The position numbers were made by a program, and so were the translations under genes. From a virus, in the IMG/VR virus record IMGVR_UViG_3300031227_000050, positions 1 through 56,483 of that record: DNA of 56,483 bases. One strand, 5' to 3'. Each line of letters begins with the position of its first letter. Position 1 is the stretch's first letter. Positions 1-9,084 of the stretch are shown piece by piece. The notes under the pieces are model-generated. The model searched no databases and was not told the origin of the DNA. It was given only the letters and a program-made list of their open reading frames with translations.

Positions 1-263
1 TCATCAGTTTTATGTCCAATAGAAGATACTTGAGCATCAATACCAATCGTTTTTAAGACCTTATTAACCAACCTAATTATTTTTGTAGTCTTACTTATAA
101 TATCATTTTTGTCTAAATGAAATCCCATAGCTTTGATTGTTATGGTGGTTTCAGGTGGAAATACTACTGACCGTGCAGCGGTGCAGACTACCTTTTGTCC
201 TTGTGGTCCTGGGACCAGTTCGGCAGCTTGTTGCATAGCTATAGCATCTATTATTTCAAACAT
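1..263 (-). CDS. hypothetical protein, 3' end outside window
   Basis: Open frame of at least 87 residues that starts with ATG at 261-263 and runs off the left edge of the window. A good ribosome binding site (GGAGAAAAGAA) precedes the ATG. The visible part is a soluble, mixed alpha/beta sequence with no motif I recognise. Its first 13 bases overlap the end of the small gene at 251-352, the tight packing seen throughout the window. Confidence 0.7.
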   Translation of the reverse strand, partial: MFEIIDAIAMQQAAELVPGPQGQKVVCTAARSVVFPPETTITIKAMGFHLDKNDIISKTTKIIRLVNKVLKTIGIDAQVSSIGHKTD

Positions 264-352
264 TTCTTTTCTCCAAATATCTTTTTCCAGTTTTTCTCAA
301 ACCGCTTCTTTGTTATATACATGGGTCTGCGTTTACTACCTTTACCGTTCAT
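251..352 (-). CDS. 33-residue basic phage peptide (GKGSKRRP type)
   Basis: A 33-codon gene. Its start overlaps the end of 349-762 as ATGA, and its end overlaps the next gene by 13 bases. The product begins MNGKGSKRRP and then carries a KRFEKNWKKIFG segment. I recognise this from memory as a common tiny phage protein type with a basic GKGSxRRP head and an aromatic W-IFG tail. Its function is unknown to me. The overlaps on both sides and the recognisable composition support a real gene. Confidence 0.72.
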   Translation of the reverse strand: MNGKGSKRRPMYITKKRFEKNWKKIFGEKKCLK

Positions 353-762
353 ACCTCATATACCCATACTTGTAAACCGTATTGTTTAGCCTTGTTAATC
401 ATGTCGGTGGTGCCATGTGAATCACCCTTAATGATAGCTAATAAACAATCTCCGTATTTAGCCATCTTCTCATTCCTATCAAAACCCGCCTTAGCATTAT
501 ACTTACCATATGGACCCGTTTTAATAACAGCGCCCTTAGCTTTTAAATCGTCCCACTTAGCTGGGAATTCTTTAACCTTTAGATTGTTGTTGTTTGCCCA
601 AATACCACCTGTAGTATCTATGCCTCTAGCGGCACCGTGTACTACCTCTGTAATATCTTTTACTACTAGTGGTGGGTCACAGGATTCAGCGTAAGCAATA
701 GCTTTTTGTACCCATGAATATTCAGAGAGTGTTCTAGTACCTGCTATAATAAGTTTCATCAT
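349..762 (-). CDS. SLOG-superfamily protein (DUF2493/YspA-like)
   Basis: A 137-residue protein. It opens with KLIIAGTRTL, followed by a GAARGID loop near residue 44, an FDRNEKMA segment near residue 94 and a DxxxHGTTDMI motif near residue 113. This order matches the Rossmann-like SLOG/DUF2493 family, thought to bind nucleotides or nucleotide-derived ligands. Its role in phages is not established. The ATGATG start overlaps the stop of the upstream nuclease gene by four bases, which implies translational coupling. Confidence 0.8.
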   Translation of the reverse strand: MMKLIIAGTRTLSEYSWVQKAIAYAESCDPPLVVKDITEVVHGAARGIDTTGGIWANNNNLKVKEFPAKWDDLKAKGAVIKTGPYGKYNAKAGFDRNEKMAKYGDCLLAIIKGDSHGTTDMINKAKQYGLQVWVYEV

Positions 763-1796
763 ACTGCTCCTGGGGCTTGGTAATCTGTGACACTGTAACC
801 TGGTTTACTCATGTGTTCTATAATGGTTGGCATAGAGCGGTGTTTAAAACAATACCTCAACTGTTCACACTTTGTCATCTTTGTGCCACATGGACATACT
901 TGTCCTGCTCGTTTTTCTATTAATGGTTTAACATTAGTATCTTCAAATGTAGATTTACCAAAATAACAAAAGCCCTTACACTTCCATGAGCGAGTAACTT
1001 TTGGCCAAGCGGTATCTCTAATTTTCTGAAATTTGTTACGTAACATATCTATAGTATCAGGAATATCTTCCCTGGTAAATGGTATAGTAAATGGTCCACC
1101 ATGATTAATGTAATGAATAGTAACAAAAACATTATCAACATGTGGATATAGTAGGTGTGTTGCGTAGTGGTACATTCTTAGTTGCGCATTGGAGAACAAA
1201 CTCTCGTGTGTGTACTCTTCTCCAGTAGCCCAGTTTTTTCTTAGGCCAGTTTTCCAGTCAACAATCTCATAGGTTTCGGGTGTCACCTGAGTAATAGTAT
1301 CAATAGTACCCTTAATAGCAAATTGTCCCTCGACCTTTTTACCACCTAACTCATAAGAATATGTTGCCCACTTATCAGGAAACTCTATGTCAAAAAATGG
1401 TTCCGCATCAACAATAGTCATAGTACGTGGGTCAAATTGTGTACCTAGTACCTTATTGACACTATTAATACAAAAATCATAGTCCTTCTTAGACCAGTTA
1501 TGATGTGAAAATGCTTTAGAAAAGTAATCAAACGAACGAGAGGTTAATGTTTCTGGGTCTGTATCAATAGTTACAGTAATACCTAAATCGTTATCACGGA
1601 AGGATTTCTTTCCGTTTTGATTTGCTTTCTTTGCATTGGAAAAAGTCTCCATAACCTTATGAACTATAGTACCCTTATCAGCCGCCATGTTAGATGGTCC
1701 AGATAGACCTAAGATATATTCACCAAAATATTTCATCTCGCACATATCGTGACTTCCGTATCCACTGCTGCGCAAATATGTGATTGGAATAGCCAT
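759..1796 (-). CDS. PD-(D/E)XK exonuclease, RecB/Cas4-like
   Basis: A 345-residue protein. The N-terminal YLRSSGYGSHDMCEMKY region is typical of RecB-type nucleases. A GTIVHKVME helix follows, then the catalytic core IVDWKTG with the D-x-K signature near residue 190. The C-terminal third is cysteine-rich (CKGFCYFGK, CPCGTKMTKC), which suggests a metal or Fe-S cluster as in Cas4/AddB nucleases. I chose ATG at 1796 because AGGAAA lies just upstream; a TTG at 1823 gives a longer frame that overlaps the previous gene. It probably processes DNA ends with the recombinase encoded nearby. Confidence 0.82.
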   Translation of the reverse strand: MAIPITYLRSSGYGSHDMCEMKYFGEYILGLSGPSNMAADKGTIVHKVMETFSNAKKANQNGKKSFRDNDLGITVTIDTDPETLTSRSFDYFSKAFSHHNWSKKDYDFCINSVNKVLGTQFDPRTMTIVDAEPFFDIEFPDKWATYSYELGGKKVEGQFAIKGTIDTITQVTPETYEIVDWKTGLRKNWATGEEYTHESLFSNAQLRMYHYATHLLYPHVDNVFVTIHYINHGGPFTIPFTREDIPDTIDMLRNKFQKIRDTAWPKVTRSWKCKGFCYFGKSTFEDTNVKPLIEKRAGQVCPCGTKMTKCEQLRYCFKHRSMPTIIEHMSKPGYSVTDYQAPGAV

Positions 1797-1804
1797 TAAT
1801 TTCC

Positions 1805-2665
1805 TTATATGTTTGTAAGCCAACCGCTATCAATGAGTGCTTGTTGGACTAAGTGATTTTGTTGCAATACTGTTACTGGTTTCTCATTATCAATTATCCA
1901 ATCAAATTTATTCCAATCAAACTTATCTTTGTCAAGCGCAGTTTCACTTTCATGTACATCCTCACCCTTAAAAGGATTGCGCGTCAACCTCATGACTTTA
2001 CCACCGGCCTCTTGTATACCCTGAACCTCATTGGGGAATCTTACATCTGTAATCACCGCAAACGCAGAGTTGTCTTCTTTAATTTGGAGAAGAGTAGATG
2101 CTACCCACACATCACCGTACATACGACGAAAGATTTCAGTGCCAATATACTGCATAACATCACGGGCAGTCATTGGACCTGAAATATGAACTATGAGCCC
2201 TTGTGCTGTAACCAATTTTTGTGTATCGTTATAGTCTTTGGGTTCAGTATACATATTCGCCATAGATTTAAGTTGTTCTGGAGTAATAATCCCTGGCATA
2301 TCTTCCCAGCGATATCTAGTTTCACTGTTCTTATCGGCATCAGTACCATAGCATTGTTCATACGTTAGTCCTAACGCACTCATACACACATCCTGTTTCA
2401 GCTTATCCGCATAACTATATAGCTTAATAAACCGGTCTATGTAATTCTTTTTTAAATCATCTATATCTACATTGCGACGATAGTAGTCAAATATACCAGC
2501 GAACCTTGTGTCTTTTAAGATGTCGCTTATCCATAGCTTACCATCGTCCCCAATAACGAACTCTCCATCTACTAACGCTATGCCTTGCATAACTAAACCT
2601 AGTAAAAAATTCGCAGCAGTACTTTTACCACCTTGTTTACAACCCGAAAGTCCCAAAATTGCCAT
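1805..2665 (-). CDS. deoxynucleoside monophosphate kinase
   Basis: A 286-residue P-loop kinase. The Walker A loop GCKQGGKST lies at residues 8-16. The C-terminal half carries VITDVRFPNEVQ, a signature I know from phage dNMP kinases of the T4 gp1 and T5 type. Such enzymes phosphorylate dNMPs, including phage-specific ones, to dNDPs for DNA synthesis. The gene is coupled to 2665-2982 by a TAATG junction and belongs to the same nucleotide-supply theme as ThyA, dCMP deaminase and the reductase elsewhere in the window. Confidence 0.82.
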   Translation of the reverse strand: MAILGLSGCKQGGKSTAANFLLGLVMQGIALVDGEFVIGDDGKLWISDILKDTRFAGIFDYYRRNVDIDDLKKNYIDRFIKLYSYADKLKQDVCMSALGLTYEQCYGTDADKNSETRYRWEDMPGIITPEQLKSMANMYTEPKDYNDTQKLVTAQGLIVHISGPMTARDVMQYIGTEIFRRMYGDVWVASTLLQIKEDNSAFAVITDVRFPNEVQGIQEAGGKVMRLTRNPFKGEDVHESETALDKDKFDWNKFDWIIDNEKPVTVLQQNHLVQQALIDSGWLTNI

Positions 2666-2982
2666 TATATTAACCTCTCTATCATAGTGTCGAATGGTAC
2701 ATAATTGACTGCATATTTAGCAGCAATAAATAGTTTCATCATTTCATCTTTATGTGATTCTGTATAAATAATAATATTTCGTACTGCTGGTTGCATAGAT
2801 ATTATCCAGTGAACTAAATATTCGGAGTATGAACCTAAAAGTATTGTGTTAGTATCAACGATAGATTCAAGTGCTGCAATACAAAGTCCGTCTGTATCAA
2901 CATACTGTATAGTAACACCGGTTTGTTTCACAGCCTTTTTAAGTTGCTTACCCCTTTTTACATTAGTGTCGAATACTATCAT
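2665..2982 (-). CDS. hypothetical protein, receiver-like alpha/beta fold
   Basis: A 105-residue protein that I do not recognise. It opens MIVFDTNVKRGKQLKKAVKQ and alternates short strands and helices, which is loosely like a response-regulator receiver or Rossmann fold; no phosphoacceptor set is evident. The ATG at 2982 lies one base after the stop of the primase gene. The six-frame extension to 2994 would need a TTG start. Confidence 0.65.
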   Translation of the reverse strand: MIVFDTNVKRGKQLKKAVKQTGVTIQYVDTDGLCIAALESIVDTNTILLGSYSEYLVHWIISMQPAVRNIIIYTESHKDEMMKLFIAAKYAVNYVPFDTMIERLI

Positions 2983-2983
2983 A

Positions 2984-4150
2984 TTAAATCTCAATTTTAT
3001 ATTGTTCTATTAGTGGTATAAGTAACATTTGTAAGTCGTCTATCGAGGTTGCCCCAACATCATTGTCACCAAGGTCAGGGGTTAAAATATTATATTGGTT
3101 CTTGCAACTCTCTGCGATTGTTGTCCTTGCTACTATACCGGCCTCGTCGGGGTCTGTCAACAAAATAATCGTAAAAGCGCCAGAAGCGTCCAATAAAGTT
3201 TTCTGGCCAGGGGATAATTTTGTACCGAAGGTGGCTATCGAATTATGAATACCGGCATCTTCTAGTCTCAACACATCCTTTGGACCCTCAACTAAGATAA
3301 CTATACCACATTTTTTAATGTGTGTATGAGCCTCCCACAAGTTGTATAACCAATATTCACTTTTAAAATCTGCTGAGTTGCGCCACTTAGCATATTGTGG
3401 TGCATACTCTGGTGATGGACAATCAGTCTCGGGGTTATGCCAAAGTTTACATTCTGGACATCTATCCCAAATGCTTCTACCTATACACCCCACCATAAAC
3501 CTACCGTTCTCTTCATATACTGGGAACACTATACGTTCTGACATTGGCTTATTAGGTGTAGTACATAATCCCACGTCATATTTATCTAATGTTGCAGAAG
3601 AAAATCCCAACTCTAAGAATGGTTTAGCTGGAATCTCTAGTTTATTGCGAATTTGTGCTCTACTAACGGTATAGGCGGCCTTGGGACGCTGACTTGTAAA
3701 GATATGTGCTTGGGATATAAACCTATCTGTGTTAATACTGGCGGAATTTACTAGTAAATTATCATAATTTACATTCAGAAACTTCATACACCAATTGATT
3801 GTGTCCATAAAGCCACATACTTTGTCTCCCTTTTGTACCCATTCATACTCTACCTTAGATAATAATCCCCTCACGAAACCAAGGGCCGAGGGTTGAAATA
3901 TTACTTCACATGCTCTTGTGTTACAGCACCAGTTACCCCTGTGTGTATGGCCCGAGTGATAAAAATTGAGCGCATCAACATTATCTCCATCGTGTATAGG
4001 ACATCTACCTATGTACATCTTAGATGTTTGGCGCATATCTAGGTTAAAATAATGGACCACCTTGTCAAAATTGTCACTAATAGATTGTGATAGTAGGTTT
4101 AACTTGGCCTGTGTCCATTGTTTATTGGAATGGGATATCATTGCCTTCAT
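2984..4150 (-). CDS. DNA primase, DnaG-type (CHC2 zinc finger and Toprim)
   Basis: A 388-residue primase. Near the N-terminus, CPIH and a CCNTRAC segment form a CHC2-type zinc-binding domain. The Toprim core follows, with the ILVEGPKD glutamate and the LLTDPDEAG aspartates. This family lays down RNA primers for replication. The gene follows the helicase gene and overlaps it by 29 bases, the usual primase-helicase pairing. I chose ATG at 4150 because AGGACA precedes it; the longer frame would start with TTG. Confidence 0.88.
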   Translation of the reverse strand: MKAMISHSNKQWTQAKLNLLSQSISDNFDKVVHYFNLDMRQTSKMYIGRCPIHDGDNVDALNFYHSGHTHRGNWCCNTRACEVIFQPSALGFVRGLLSKVEYEWVQKGDKVCGFMDTINWCMKFLNVNYDNLLVNSASINTDRFISQAHIFTSQRPKAAYTVSRAQIRNKLEIPAKPFLELGFSSATLDKYDVGLCTTPNKPMSERIVFPVYEENGRFMVGCIGRSIWDRCPECKLWHNPETDCPSPEYAPQYAKWRNSADFKSEYWLYNLWEAHTHIKKCGIVILVEGPKDVLRLEDAGIHNSIATFGTKLSPGQKTLLDASGAFTIILLTDPDEAGIVARTTIAESCKNQYNILTPDLGDNDVGATSIDDLQMLLIPLIEQYKIEI

Positions 4151-5594
4151 TGTCCTGAGTAGTGGGGAATCCTGTCTTTTCCTTAGCCTGTTCAATCATC
4201 CACACAACCTTACGCTGCCCCTCAGTAATCTTAGCACATTCACCAACCATATGACAATTGATATAGTCTCCACTTTGAAAATCTGCACCGTGACGAGACA
4301 CCACTGGCACCAACTTACGATTACCAGCGTCCTGACCATCTTCTGCTATTTCTTCGTCTGACTTACGTTTGAAAATAGTAAAGTTGGAACATAACCAAAT
4401 GATTCTATCAGACCCACTGGCCGTATCAGTAGACTCTTTATTGATACCATCTCTGTTAGTTTGCATAAAGGTAAGAAATGGTAGTTGATAGCGCATAGCA
4501 AAGTTATGAAGCGAAGTCATCAAAAAGCCCAATAATTGATACTCTTTCATATCGTTACTAATACCCTCTTGAGTCATTAACTTTAAATAGTCATATACTA
4601 TTACACACGGCTTAGCCTTACCGTCATCGTCAAGTCCCACATTTTTGACCAACCAGCGCCTCATAATAGCTACTTGTTCCTCAAATGGCATACCAGCTAT
4701 GGATAAGTGGTAATATGGTACTTTTTCCTGCTCTATTTTTTTAGCTGCACTTAATACTTTTTCTTTTGTGTCTGGTTTTAAAGCATATTGTCCAGTTTCA
4801 ATGTCGTAGATGTAGCAATCTGTTATCATAGCCAGGGTACGATGCTGGTGGTCCTCTTTACGCATTTCAGTATCCATGTTGAACACTGGAATTCCAGTAG
4901 TATCAGCTATATAATAGCCCATGTTGTCTGAGAGTAATGTTTTCCCCGTTTTGGGCCTAGCTGCAATCACATTAACCGTACCGGGGCGCAAACCCCCACC
5001 TATAGCACTGTCGTATTCTGGGAACCCAGTAGCAATACCAATACTGTCAACTGGATTTTCTCCAAGATAAGTAATATACTCAAGCAGACCATCTCCCAAA
5101 AGAGTTGGTTCGTTATCTTGAGAGTCGTGCAACAACGATGTAAAGTCGAATATAGCATCTTCTGCAATTCCTAATATATGAGTTACTGTTTCATCACCAC
5201 TTAGATTGGTTAGCTTGCCCTTGGCGTCGTCGAGCTGAGTACCTAGTAGTCTGGCGATTTCTAATTTACGAATCTTAGCTGCAAACCTTCTAACATTCTT
5301 TTGAGATACCGGAAAATTAAAGATGGCTTGTAGGTGTTGGGCTTGTTGTCTTGTTTCAAATAGGTGTCCAATGCCCAGTTCAATAGCAGCGGATTGAATG
5401 ATTGGAACATCTATTGTAGCCCCATCATTCTGTTCAAGAACATGGTGTACACAATCATATATAGCCTGATTTTCTGCTATAGTAAACGTAGTAGAAGACA
5501 AAATGTCAACTACATCTAAGTATGAGTCTGAACCATAACGACAAATGCCGGCTAGTACAGCTCTTTCAGCGGGTGCATCTGATAGTACCTTCAT
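4122..5594 (-). CDS. replicative DNA helicase, DnaB-type
   Basis: A 490-residue protein. The DnaB-like N-terminal helical domain opens with AERAVLAGI. The RecA-like C-terminal domain has Walker A ARPKTGKT near residue 213, Walker B CVIVYDYLKLM near residue 326 and an MQTNRDG segment resembling the sensor region. DnaB-type helicases unwind DNA ahead of the replisome as hexamers. The start overlaps the stop of the upstream gene as ATGA. Confidence 0.9.
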   Translation of the reverse strand: MKVLSDAPAERAVLAGICRYGSDSYLDVVDILSSTTFTIAENQAIYDCVHHVLEQNDGATIDVPIIQSAAIELGIGHLFETRQQAQHLQAIFNFPVSQKNVRRFAAKIRKLEIARLLGTQLDDAKGKLTNLSGDETVTHILGIAEDAIFDFTSLLHDSQDNEPTLLGDGLLEYITYLGENPVDSIGIATGFPEYDSAIGGGLRPGTVNVIAARPKTGKTLLSDNMGYYIADTTGIPVFNMDTEMRKEDHQHRTLAMITDCYIYDIETGQYALKPDTKEKVLSAAKKIEQEKVPYYHLSIAGMPFEEQVAIMRRWLVKNVGLDDDGKAKPCVIVYDYLKLMTQEGISNDMKEYQLLGFLMTSLHNFAMRYQLPFLTFMQTNRDGINKESTDTASGSDRIIWLCSNFTIFKRKSDEEIAEDGQDAGNRKLVPVVSRHGADFQSGDYINCHMVGECAKITEGQRKVVWMIEQAKEKTGFPTTQDNEGNDIPFQ

Positions 5595-6130
5595 CTACGC
5601 GTTCTCCCCTCACAATCATCACAAATATATTGTAGTATGCCATTACCGTCTCTATATACTTCATTTGGTAATACGTCATACCAATATTTACAACGACTAC
5701 ATTCTACTTCAATGTATTTGACCTTGTCTCTACGCTGTGTAGGTTGATTACCACCTATTAATTTTTTGTCTATTTCAGTATCGCTTTTATAAGAGTGTTT
5801 TTCGGACATCTGATTAAATTGGTTTTCTCTAGGTCCAGTTTGAAGGCTCTCATTTCTTGTTTGTCTACCAGATGGGCGACCACTAGAGCGCTCTCGTCTA
5901 TGTTCTTGTATATCGAACTCAGGTCTTCTAGGACGGCGACTTCTAGATGTTTTTCTACCCTGTCTGGATGGTGTAACTACTTCCTCATCATCAGGGAGGA
6001 TAAGTTTGCTTTTGCGCTGTTGTTTACGCTTTTTTTCACCCTTGGCTTTGCGTTGAATAAGTTCTAGAACTTCTCCTAAGTCATCTTCTGACAGGCCATT
6101 TAAGATATCTGTTACTGATGGTTTACCCAT
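5591..6130 (-). CDS. hypothetical basic, disordered protein with C-terminal zinc ribbon
   Basis: A 179-residue protein. A short helical N-terminus (VTDILNGLSEDDLGEVLELI) leads into a long run rich in Arg, Lys, Ser and Gly that looks disordered. The C-terminus carries a four-cysteine zinc ribbon (CSRC...CDDC). The location between a helicase gene and recombination genes suggests a nucleic-acid-binding accessory, but that is inference. AAAGGAAA supports ATG at 6130. Confidence 0.65.
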   Translation of the reverse strand: MGKPSVTDILNGLSEDDLGEVLELIQRKAKGEKKRKQQRKSKLILPDDEEVVTPSRQGRKTSRSRRPRRPEFDIQEHRRERSSGRPSGRQTRNESLQTGPRENQFNQMSEKHSYKSDTEIDKKLIGGNQPTQRRDKVKYIEVECSRCKYWYDVLPNEVYRDGNGILQYICDDCEGRTRR

Positions 6131-6626
6131 AAGATGTTTCCTTTGTGTATTTCGAGCGACGTACATCCATTAATACTTTAGACAAAAAGTTGATACCTTC
6201 AGATAATCCTGTAAGTCGTTGTATTCTATGATTAGCATGTTTTACCATGTCGTGAACTTTTTGGGCGAAAGCATTTTCTTTTGCAAGTAGTGCAAACTTT
6301 AACTCATGTTTAGTATATTGACCATAGTTGTCTTTAACATCAGCAAGCAATTCTCTTAGAATGGCTTCAGCCCACAGTTGATTACTACGCTCTGTATTGT
6401 ATAATCTTGTAATGTAAAACGAAAATTGTGCCAAGCGATATGCTATAGCAGCACAGTCTTCTACAGATAATGAAAGTATCGAAATCTTATCCATAGTTAA
6501 ATAGCCATTTAATTCAATATCTGTGCCTGGTGCCATGGCTGGTGGCAACCCACAACGCCCTTCGTATTCATCCAATTTTTGTTGAACAGCTTTAATGCGT
6601 TCTTCTGCTGTGATACTATTGGCCAT
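6123..6626 (-). CDS. hypothetical alpha-helical protein
   Basis: A 167-residue, mostly helical protein that I do not recognise. It contains a long amphipathic stretch (YRLAQFSFYITRLYNTERSN) and a C-terminal helical region. It lies between a nuclease gene and a basic zinc-ribbon gene in the recombination block, so an accessory role in recombination is possible but unproven. A GGGAG site upstream supports ATG at 6626; a longer frame to 6674 overlaps the neighbour. Confidence 0.62.
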   Translation of the reverse strand: MANSITAEERIKAVQQKLDEYEGRCGLPPAMAPGTDIELNGYLTMDKISILSLSVEDCAAIAYRLAQFSFYITRLYNTERSNQLWAEAILRELLADVKDNYGQYTKHELKFALLAKENAFAQKVHDMVKHANHRIQRLTGLSEGINFLSKVLMDVRRSKYTKETSYG

Positions 6627-7032
6627 TAATACGACGCTCCCACTCTTTGTCTGTTTCATTAAATGGTAACTCAATGAAGATAATGTTATTCAAAATACAC
6701 CAGTCTTTCTTCATGTTGTCATTTTTACGAGCTTGCATAAACTTTAACATTGTTCCATGATAATGTGGTACAAACTTGTAGTGTTGTTCACCGTGTACCT
6801 CAACAGCGCAGTGAAGGACAGGGATGTAAAAATCTAAATACAATGTCTTAAATTGAACTGGGGAAAAGGAAACTTCTTCTAAGGTAGATACAGTAGGAAA
6901 CATTCTTTGAAGTAGTTTTCTAGTACGAACATGTAGGCTACTTTTATTACTACTATCTATTTGAATGTCTGCACCAGTGGGTTTCCAAGCGTGTTGGACC
7001 TGTGTTTTTGCTTCCACATATCTAACAAACAT
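6616..7032 (-). CDS. PD-(D/E)XK endonuclease-like protein (Vsr/DUF559-like)
   Basis: A 138-residue protein. The core LYLDFYIPVLHCAVEVHGEQHY resembles small restriction-endonuclease-fold proteins, with the D near residue 70 and an E-x-HG-x-QH motif near residue 80. The C-terminal FIELPFNETDKEW fits the last strand of the same fold. A nearby arrangement next to recA/uvsX-like genes is familiar from other phages. It probably cuts or processes DNA in recombination. The start ATG overlaps the end of the recombinase gene and has a GAGG site. Confidence 0.68.
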   Translation of the reverse strand: MFVRYVEAKTQVQHAWKPTGADIQIDSSNKSSLHVRTRKLLQRMFPTVSTLEEVSFSPVQFKTLYLDFYIPVLHCAVEVHGEQHYKFVPHYHGTMLKFMQARKNDNMKKDWCILNNIIFIELPFNETDKEWERRINGQ

Positions 7033-8083
7033 TACTTAACCTCATCATTTCTCTAAACTTAGTATGTAAGTCATCGTAAACATCGGGATTTTCTCTCAAA
7101 TATGTAGATGCTTTCTCAGCACCTTGAATTTTTTTGTCACCAATAGTATACCAAGAACCACCCACCTCTACTAAACCGAGGTCTTTGCCAATTTGCAGTA
7201 TTTCATATTCTTTATCTAAGCCATACCCATAACGCAATAAGGAGTCTGCCTTACCTCCAGGCGGTCCTACACTAGAGCTATCACAGACCCAGTGTACTAT
7301 TTGACCCACCTGTGCTTCACCATCCATGAATGGGGTAGAATGCGTAGCTCTTAACTTTACCTCTCTAGCATATTGAACTTTTTGTCCAGAAGACTCTTGC
7401 CATTTTTTCATACTACCAGGTGTTTGGTTAGCATACAGGTGTGTGATACACATGAGTATAGAATTATTGATAGGAAGTACATTACTTAATCTTTTAGTTA
7501 AATTAGATAGCATAAGCGGTACGTCATCACGGATTCTATCACCTATATTAGCATTCATTCTACCAGAACTACATAGTTGTGATATAGAGTCTACTATGAA
7601 TATTGCACCAGGCTTAGTATGAATATATGCTTCTAAAATTTCCAAATAATCTTCTGCATTTAAGATTTTGCCCGGTCTAGACTTAATAACCTGTAGGTGA
7701 TTTTCGTCTGTTAATAGATGTGGTATACCAGCTAAGTCTCTTGCTTTAATGCGTCCCTCTACGTTAAAAAAGTATACTTTACGCCCTACTTTTTTGTCAG
7801 TTAGAGATGATTTATATTCTAATCTTTGTGCTGTTCCACCAAAGTGCAAACACATACTAGTTTTACCTACCTTGGGTGGTCCTGTAACAACTACCATGCC
7901 ACCTTCTTGTATACCACCACCAGTAGCAAGGTCTAGTGTAGGACTGATAGGAATAATCATTCTAGGGGTGTCAATAATTGTTTTACCGCTGACGAATACA
8001 TCATCTCCAAACTTTTTTCTCAAGTGTTTATCAACAGTATCAGGTGTCAACTTAATTTGTTGGTCTTTTTTTTCTTTAGCCAT
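7022..8083 (-). CDS. RecA/UvsX-like recombinase
   Basis: A 353-residue strand-exchange ATPase. Walker A is GPPKVGKTS near residue 68 and Walker B is AIFIVDSISQL near residue 160. The ordering and the NSILMCITHLY segment are typical of phage UvsX/RecA proteins. It would coat single-stranded DNA and promote homologous pairing in recombination-dependent replication. It sits with the helicase, primase and nuclease genes. Confidence 0.85.
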   Translation of the reverse strand: MAKEKKDQQIKLTPDTVDKHLRKKFGDDVFVSGKTIIDTPRMIIPISPTLDLATGGGIQEGGMVVVTGPPKVGKTSMCLHFGGTAQRLEYKSSLTDKKVGRKVYFFNVEGRIKARDLAGIPHLLTDENHLQVIKSRPGKILNAEDYLEILEAYIHTKPGAIFIVDSISQLCSSGRMNANIGDRIRDDVPLMLSNLTKRLSNVLPINNSILMCITHLYANQTPGSMKKWQESSGQKVQYAREVKLRATHSTPFMDGEAQVGQIVHWVCDSSSVGPPGGKADSLLRYGYGLDKEYEILQIGKDLGLVEVGGSWYTIGDKKIQGAEKASTYLRENPDVYDDLHTKFREMMRLSNVC

Positions 8084-8536
8084 TTAAACCTCGTTATCTA
8101 AATCTTTCAGCTTACCAAGGGGAGTACTACGTACCCTGCGTTGTCGTATTTGTGATATTGTGGCGGGTTTTTCCACTGGCTGTGTTGTAATTTTTTGCAG
8201 ATTTTGCAATTCGGCTAAAACAATCTTGTTATATCGCTCAATCACCGGTATCAACCAGGGTGCGTGTAAAGAATAGATACGACTAGCTTCTTTATCTTGT
8301 AACGCTCTAATGATAGCTTTTTCATGATACTTTTTTAGTAACGTATGGCACTTTCTCAGTTGTGATTTAAAAAAGAGCTGCCACTCTGGTAGATTCCAAA
8401 ACTTAATTGGAAGGTCTACTTTTAGATTGGCAGCCTTTCTTTCACACACACGCTCAATAATATATTGTGCGGCAGTTACAAATTTTTCTGGTGAATAAAG
8501 CGACTGATATCTACTCTTATCAGTTTGCTTTCCCAT
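8084..8536 (-). CDS. hypothetical protein, helical and basic
   Basis: A 150-residue protein with no motif I can name. It opens MGKQTDKSRYQSLYSPEKF, has a tryptophan-rich middle (FWNLPEWQLFF) and a basic tail. The ATG overlaps the previous stop as TAATG, and GGAGAAATG lies upstream. It probably belongs to the replication/recombination operon. Confidence 0.65.
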   Translation of the reverse strand: MGKQTDKSRYQSLYSPEKFVTAAQYIIERVCERKAANLKVDLPIKFWNLPEWQLFFKSQLRKCHTLLKKYHEKAIIRALQDKEASRIYSLHAPWLIPVIERYNKIVLAELQNLQKITTQPVEKPATISQIRQRRVRSTPLGKLKDLDNEV

Positions 8537-9084
8537 TACATCATTTCTCCCTCTTTGGGCTTCCATACATGGTCCCTGATTTTACGAGATGGTTTATTAG
8601 ATGAACGTTTCTTAGATTCATCAATTCTTTCAGATGCAGCTTGAGTCATTGCTGCTACTCCACCACGACCACCAGCGGCACGGGTTACCATCAAATCCTT
8701 AGCATTTAAACTACGAATACATAATGCATAAAGTTGGGTTCCATTATCTGGATGAAAATCGAGCTTGCGCAAGACACGCTCAATAATTTCTTTGGCTTCT
8801 GTCTTGTCCAAACCTGCACCCTTTAACTTATGCATGGTTTGTATTCTGGTTTCTTTGTTGATTTCGGCCTTGAATGCGGGTTCTTCATCACTGGCAGTTT
8901 CTTCAGCCTTGAGACGTGTAGCAACGATAGTGTTGATAATACTATCTAATTCTTCGCTAGCATATTTAGAAACTGTAAGTGCTGTTCTATCCAATTCTAC
9001 AGCAATTTCTTCAACAGTCTTGCCATCAGTTAGCATTCCCTTAATTGCGAATTTTTCTGTGTTACTTAGTTTACCCGTTGCCAT
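8536..9084 (-). CDS. helix-turn-helix DNA-binding protein
   Basis: A 182-residue protein. Residues 5-40 (LSNTEKFAIKGMLTDGKTVE, then ELDRTALTVSKY) fit a helix-turn-helix of the kind found in recombinases and sigma-like regulators. The C-terminus is a basic, Ser/Lys/Arg-rich tail. A DNA-binding role is likely; the target is unknown. Its start overlaps the previous stop as TAATG. Confidence 0.68.
   Translation of the reverse strand: MATGKLSNTEKFAIKGMLTDGKTVEEIAVELDRTALTVSKYASEELDSIINTIVATRLKAEETASDEEPAFKAEINKETRIQTMHKLKGAGLDKTEAKEIIERVLRKLDFHPDNGTQLYALCIRSLNAKDLMVTRAAGGRGGVAAMTQAASERIDESKKRSSNKPSRKIRDHVWKPKEGEMM

Noticed and set aside
133-762. Plus-strand frames in the first kilobase and elsewhere
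   Set aside because: They mirror minus-strand genes, lack ribosome binding sites and encode low-complexity products. No plus-strand gene in the window is convincing.
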